Assembly: GCA_031422295.1 (NCBI GenBank)
Contig: JANOQM010000035.1
Location: 48,819 to 112,818 of the forward strand
Source of the DNA: JANOMH01 sp031422295
Lineage (GTDB): Bacteria > Pseudomonadota > Alphaproteobacteria > Rhodobacterales > Rhodobacteraceae
Direction: 5' to 3'
Length of the DNA stretch: 64,000 bases
Translations under genes and position numbers: made by a program
In this document: positions 61,165 through 64,000 of the stretch, in pieces
How the letters are laid out: every line of letters starts with the position of its first letter
Numbering within the stretch: position 1 is the first letter of the stretch
The notes under the pieces: model-generated
Told to the model about the DNA's origin: nothing
Seen by the model: only the letters and a program-made list of their open reading frames with translations
Databases searched by the model: none

Positions 61165-61620
61165 ATGGATGGATCATCAGTCATCGTTTCGGCCCGCCGC
61201 CATTGGCTGGGGATATTGGCCCGCGCCCCGCAGGGTCGCCTGACCGCTATTTGCGAGGCCGCCGGGGTTGACCCCGCTGGCCAATGGTTGCGCCGCGCCG
61301 AGGTGGGCAGCGTCATGGTCCGGGGCCGCATGGGTGGCACGGGTGCGCCGTTCAATCTGGGCGAAATCACCGTGACCCGCGCAGCCGTGCAGTTGCCCAC
61401 CGGGCAGGTCGGCCATGGCCATGTGCAGGGCCGCGATAGACCGGCCGCCGAATGGGCCGCCCGGGTTGATGCGCTGATGCAGACCGACTGCGCAGGATGG
61501 GTCCGCGCGGCTGTGCTGGACCCTCTGGAGGCCGGGATGGCCGCGACACGGGCTGCGCGGGCGGCCAAAGCCGCGGCCACGCAGGTTGAGTTTTTTACGC
61601 TGGTCCGGGGGGATGGCTGA
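61165..61620 (+). CDS. phnG: C-P lyase subunit PhnG
   Basis: A 151-residue subunit of the PhnGHIJ complex, which forms ribose 1-phosphonate triphosphate from ATP and phosphonate with PhnI. Family blocks: RRHWLGILARAP, VMVRGRMGGTGAPFNLGE, VTRAAVQL, GHGHVQGRD, VDALMQ and FFTLVRGD at the C-terminus. ATG 61165 was chosen; upstream in-frame codons overlap the operator. TGATG coupling to phnH. Confidence 0.93.
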   Translation: MDGSSVIVSARRHWLGILARAPQGRLTAICEAAGVDPAGQWLRRAEVGSVMVRGRMGGTGAPFNLGEITVTRAAVQLPTGQVGHGHVQGRDRPAAEWAARVDALMQTDCAGWVRAAVLDPLEAGMAATRAARAAKAAATQVEFFTLVRGDG

Positions 61621-62183
61621 TGCAATGCGCTGATTTATCAGGCGGCTTCACCGATGCCCCGCGTGATGCGGCCCATGCGTTTCGCGCCGCGATGGGGGCG
61701 ATGGCCCGACCCGGCCGCATTCATCATGTAACCGGCGCTGTGCCGCCTGCGCCGTTGTCGGTGGCGGCAGGCGTGCTGATCCTGACCCTGTGTGACCCCG
61801 AAACACCGTTGTATCTGGCGGGTGCGCATGATTGCGCGGCAGTGCGCGACTGGGTCAGGTTTCACACCGGGGCCCCAGTGACAGGTGCAGCTGATTGTGT
61901 GTTTGCAGTCGGGGATTGGGCGGCGGTTCTGCCGCTGGCCACCTATCGCACCGGCACGCCGGAATACCCAGACCGGTCGGCCACCCTGATTGTGGAAATG
62001 CCGCACCTGTCCAACACTGGCGCTATTCTGACCGGCCCGGGGATCAGGGATCAGGTCAGGTTTTCGCTGCCGGACAAAGCGGGCTTTGTTGCCAATGCCC
62101 GGACCTATCCGCTGGGTCTGGATTTTTACTTTACCGCCGGGGCGCTGCTTGCCGCGCTGCCCCGTTCAACCAAGGTGAGCTAG
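61620..62183 (+). CDS. phnH: C-P lyase subunit PhnH
   Basis: A 187-residue subunit. GGFTDAPRDAAHAFRAAMGAMARPGRIHHV at the N-terminus and LILTLCDPETPLYLAG are family landmarks, as are ETLIVEM-type strands (SATLIVEMPHL) and a GPGIRDQVRFS segment. Starts within the phnG stop. Confidence 0.93.
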   Translation: MQCADLSGGFTDAPRDAAHAFRAAMGAMARPGRIHHVTGAVPPAPLSVAAGVLILTLCDPETPLYLAGAHDCAAVRDWVRFHTGAPVTGAADCVFAVGDWAAVLPLATYRTGTPEYPDRSATLIVEMPHLSNTGAILTGPGIRDQVRFSLPDKAGFVANARTYPLGLDFYFTAGALLAALPRSTKVS

Positions 62184-62186
62184 GCC

Positions 62187-63293
62187 ATGTATGTTGCGGT
62201 GAAAGGCGGCGAGCGGGCGATTGACGCGGCCCATGCCTGGCTGGCCGAGGAACGGCGCGGCGATACATCTGTGGCCGAACTGAGCGTGCCGCAAATCCGC
62301 GAACAGCTTGCGCTGGCGGTGAACCGGGTGATGGCCGAGGGGTCGTTGTTTGACCCCGACCTTGCTGCGCTGGCGATCAAACAGGCGCGCGGTGATCTGA
62401 TCGAGGCGGTGTTCCTGATCCGCGCCTACCGGACCACATTGCCCCGGTTTGGCGCATCCTTGCCGGTTGAGACCGCCAGTATGGAATGCGACCGCCGGAT
62501 TTCGGCCACGTTCAAGGACCTGCCGGGCGGGCAGGTACTGGGGCCGACGTTCGATTACACGCACCGGCTGCTGGATTTCAAACTGCTGGCCGACGGCGAA
62601 GTGCCATCTGTCGCCATGGGAGAGCCTGACCCGGTGCCCAAGCCGCATGTGACCGGGTTTTTGAACCGCGAGGGGCTGATCCAGACGGAACCTGCGTCGG
62701 ATACGCCGCCCCCCGACCTGACGCGCGAGCCGCTGGAACTGCCTGCCACCCGCGCCCTGCGGCTGCAGGCCCTGACACGGGGGGACGAAGGGTTTTTGCT
62801 GGGGCTGGCCTATTCCACCCAGCGCGGTTTTGGCCGGACCCATGCCTTTGTTGGCGAATTGCGCATCGGAGCGGTGACAGTCGAGATGGACATTCCCGAA
62901 CTGGGGTTCGCCATAGAAATTGGCGAGGTTGTGGTTACCGAATGCGAGACGGTGAACCAGTTTACCGGGTCGAAGACCGAACCGCCGCAGTTTACCCGCG
63001 GCTATGGGTTGGTGTTTGGTCAGTCTGAACGCAAGGCGATTTCGATGGCGCTGGTCGACCGCGCCCTGCGCTGGCGGGAACTGGGTGAGGATTTCGTCGG
63101 TGCCCCGGCGCAAGACGAGGAATTTGTGCTGATGCATGCCGATAACGTGCAGGCCACGGGCTTCCTAGAGCATATCAAGCTGCCGCATTATGTGGATTTC
63201 CAGTCAGAACTGGAGTTGATCCGCAAGTTGCGGCGTGAAACACAAACGCTCGTCCGCCCGACGGGCGACCTCGCTCGGGAGGCAACGGAATGA
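62187..63293 (+). CDS. phnI: C-P lyase subunit PhnI
   Basis: The 368-residue nucleosidase-like subunit. MYVAVKGGERAIDAAHAWLAEERRGD starts like E. coli PhnI, with VNRVMAEGSLFDPDLAALAIKQARGD, LIRAYRTTLPRFG, LDFKLLADG, GLAYSTQRGFGRTH and HADNVQATGFLEHIKLPHYVDFQSEL. Unusually, phnJ starts not at the stop but 298 nt later. Confidence 0.94.
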   Translation: MYVAVKGGERAIDAAHAWLAEERRGDTSVAELSVPQIREQLALAVNRVMAEGSLFDPDLAALAIKQARGDLIEAVFLIRAYRTTLPRFGASLPVETASMECDRRISATFKDLPGGQVLGPTFDYTHRLLDFKLLADGEVPSVAMGEPDPVPKPHVTGFLNREGLIQTEPASDTPPPDLTREPLELPATRALRLQALTRGDEGFLLGLAYSTQRGFGRTHAFVGELRIGAVTVEMDIPELGFAIEIGEVVVTECETVNQFTGSKTEPPQFTRGYGLVFGQSERKAISMALVDRALRWRELGEDFVGAPAQDEEFVLMHADNVQATGFLEHIKLPHYVDFQSELELIRKLRRETQTLVRPTGDLAREATE

Positions 63294-63295
63294 CT

Positions 63296-63547
63296 CTAGT
63301 CGCCACCACCACACCCGTCGCCATCGCTGCCTGCGGACGATCCATCGTCAGCTTGCCGGGCATCCTTGTTCGCCGAAGATCGGCCGCTGTCACTTGCGTT
63401 CAAATTCGGCAAACTGCCATCGCTGCGGCGACCAAGCCGCGAACCGAACACCTGACGCCGCAGCTTTTTGACGCGTTGCTGCATCACGATCAGAACGATG
63501 ACACCGATCAGCATCGGCACACCGATAGCCCAGATCAGAAAGCCCAA
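63296..63547 (-). CDS. Small single-helix membrane protein, antisense between phnI and phnJ
   Basis: An 83-residue frame from TTG 63547, preceded by GGAGG at 5-nt spacing. Residues 2-21 (GFLIWAIGVPMLIGVIVLIV) form one strong transmembrane helix, followed by a positive QQRVKKLRRQ stretch and a low-complexity Ser/Gly/Asp tail. An in-frame upstream extension to 63820 lies over phnJ and is a shadow. Whether it is expressed is unknown; no homologue in the phn operons I know. Confidence 0.45.
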   Translation of the reverse strand: MGFLIWAIGVPMLIGVIVLIVMQQRVKKLRRQVFGSRLGRRSDGSLPNLNASDSGRSSANKDARQADDGSSAGSDGDGCGGGD

Positions 63548-63591
63548 CTCAGCCTCCGCAATCGCTCCAATGCGGATATGGGGGGCAGACG

Positions 63592-64000
63592 ATGACCGAT
63601 CAAGTCTACAACTTCGCTTATCTGGATGAACAGACCAAACGGATGATCCGCCGGGCGATCCTGAAGGGGCTGGCGATCCCCGGCTATCAGGTGCCCTTTG
63701 CCAGCCGCGAAATGCCGATGCCCTATGGCTGGGGTACCGGCGGGGTGCAGGTTTCGGCGGCGGTGATGGTGCCTGAAGACCGGCTGAAAGTGATTGACCA
63801 AGGCGCTGATGACACCACAAACGCCGTGTCGATCCGCAAGTTTTTCCAGAAAACCGCAGGTGTTGCGGTGACCGAAAAGACAGCCGAGGCGACCCTGATT
63901 CAGACCCGACATCGCATCCCCGAACAGCCGCTGACCGAGGACCAGATCTTGGTCTATCAGGTGCCGATCCCTGAGCCGCTGCGCTTTCTGGAACCGCGCG
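63592..64000 (+). CDS. phnJ: C-P lyase subunit PhnJ (5' part, cut by window end)
   Basis: The first 136 residues closely follow E. coli PhnJ: YNFAYLDEQTKRMIRRAILK, IPGYQVPF, REMPMPYGWGTGG, DQGADDTTNAVSIR and IQTRHRIPEQPLTEDQ. PhnJ is the radical-SAM enzyme that cleaves the C-P bond. Its iron-sulfur cysteines lie beyond the window. ATG 63592 follows GGGGGG. Confidence 0.94.
   Translation, partial: MTDQVYNFAYLDEQTKRMIRRAILKGLAIPGYQVPFASREMPMPYGWGTGGVQVSAAVMVPEDRLKVIDQGADDTTNAVSIRKFFQKTAGVAVTEKTAEATLIQTRHRIPEQPLTEDQILVYQVPIPEPLRFLEPR

Noticed and set aside
63290..63595. Plus-strand 101-codon frame starting in an ATGA overlap with phnI
   Set aside because: The overlap is attractive, but the translation is polar, His/Asp/Gln-rich and mirrors the hydrophobic helix on the other strand; no family character.
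1..64000. CRISPR arrays, tRNA or rRNA genes
   Set aside because: No regularly spaced repeats of CRISPR type and no tRNA- or rRNA-like sequences were recognised by eye; a tRNA scan would be needed to exclude a cryptic tRNA.

Overview
The window looks like part of a large plasmid or chromid of an alphaproteobacterium of the Rhodobacteraceae (Roseobacter/Rhodobacter type). The grounds are high GC with a C/G third-position bias, dense operons with ATGA or TGATG overlaps, many ABC importers, a RepB/Rep_3-type initiator divergent from parA-parB, and a phnCDEE / phnFM / phnGHIJ phosphonate locus. No rRNA, tRNA or CRISPR array was seen.

1-23 kb is catabolic. nanE-nanK with a complete CUT1 sugar importer (140-5705) points to N-acetylmannosamine/sialic-acid use. 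A dipeptide-type importer (5922-12054) has an acetamidase/formamidase gene inside its operon. Facing it is a minus-strand operon for an RpiR regulator, a flavin monooxygenase with an extra N-terminal domain, an SDR and a D-threonine-aldolase-like PLP enzyme. Divergent from the regulator runs an SsuBCA-type importer (16814-19596), then a perfect 18-bp hairpin repeat, then a Gfo/Idh/MocA dehydrogenase, an amidohydrolase and an unrecognised TIM-barrel-like protein.

23-45.6 kb is an accessory island, with an IS3-family transposase remnant at its left edge and a serine recombinase at its right edge. It has three parts. (a) A tight operon for an M15 peptidase, an ICMT-like methyltransferase, a FeeM-like N-acyl amino acid synthase and a six-helix membrane protein, divergent from a large subtilase; then a PAP2/haloperoxidase-like protein and a winged-helix/TPR regulator. 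(b) A graveyard at 32.5-36.5 kb holding broken LysR, HAHLNLLGW membrane-protein, DUF924, RTX and cupin genes, with one intact HlyC-type acyltransferase. (c) Divergent operons at 36.5-44.8 kb encoding a protein with a nitrile-hydratase-leader-like segment, a possible lipid-binding protein and three unknowns, facing a CrtC/AttH-like protein, an SCP2-like/polyprenyl-synthetase fusion and an unknown. Part (c) is my best candidate for an undescribed system, perhaps for a prenyl lipid or a modified protein.

45.9-50.3 kb is homogentisate catabolism: fahA-hmgA with an Lrp regulator divergent from hppD. 50.3-54.7 kb is the replication and partition locus: rep, four imperfect 22-bp iteron-like repeats, parA, parB and three identical 17-bp parS-like palindromes. 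55-64 kb is phosphonate uptake and C-P lyase, with a Pho-box-like sequence before phnC. phnJ is cut by the window end. A small membrane-protein ORF on the opposite strand sits between phnI and phnJ.
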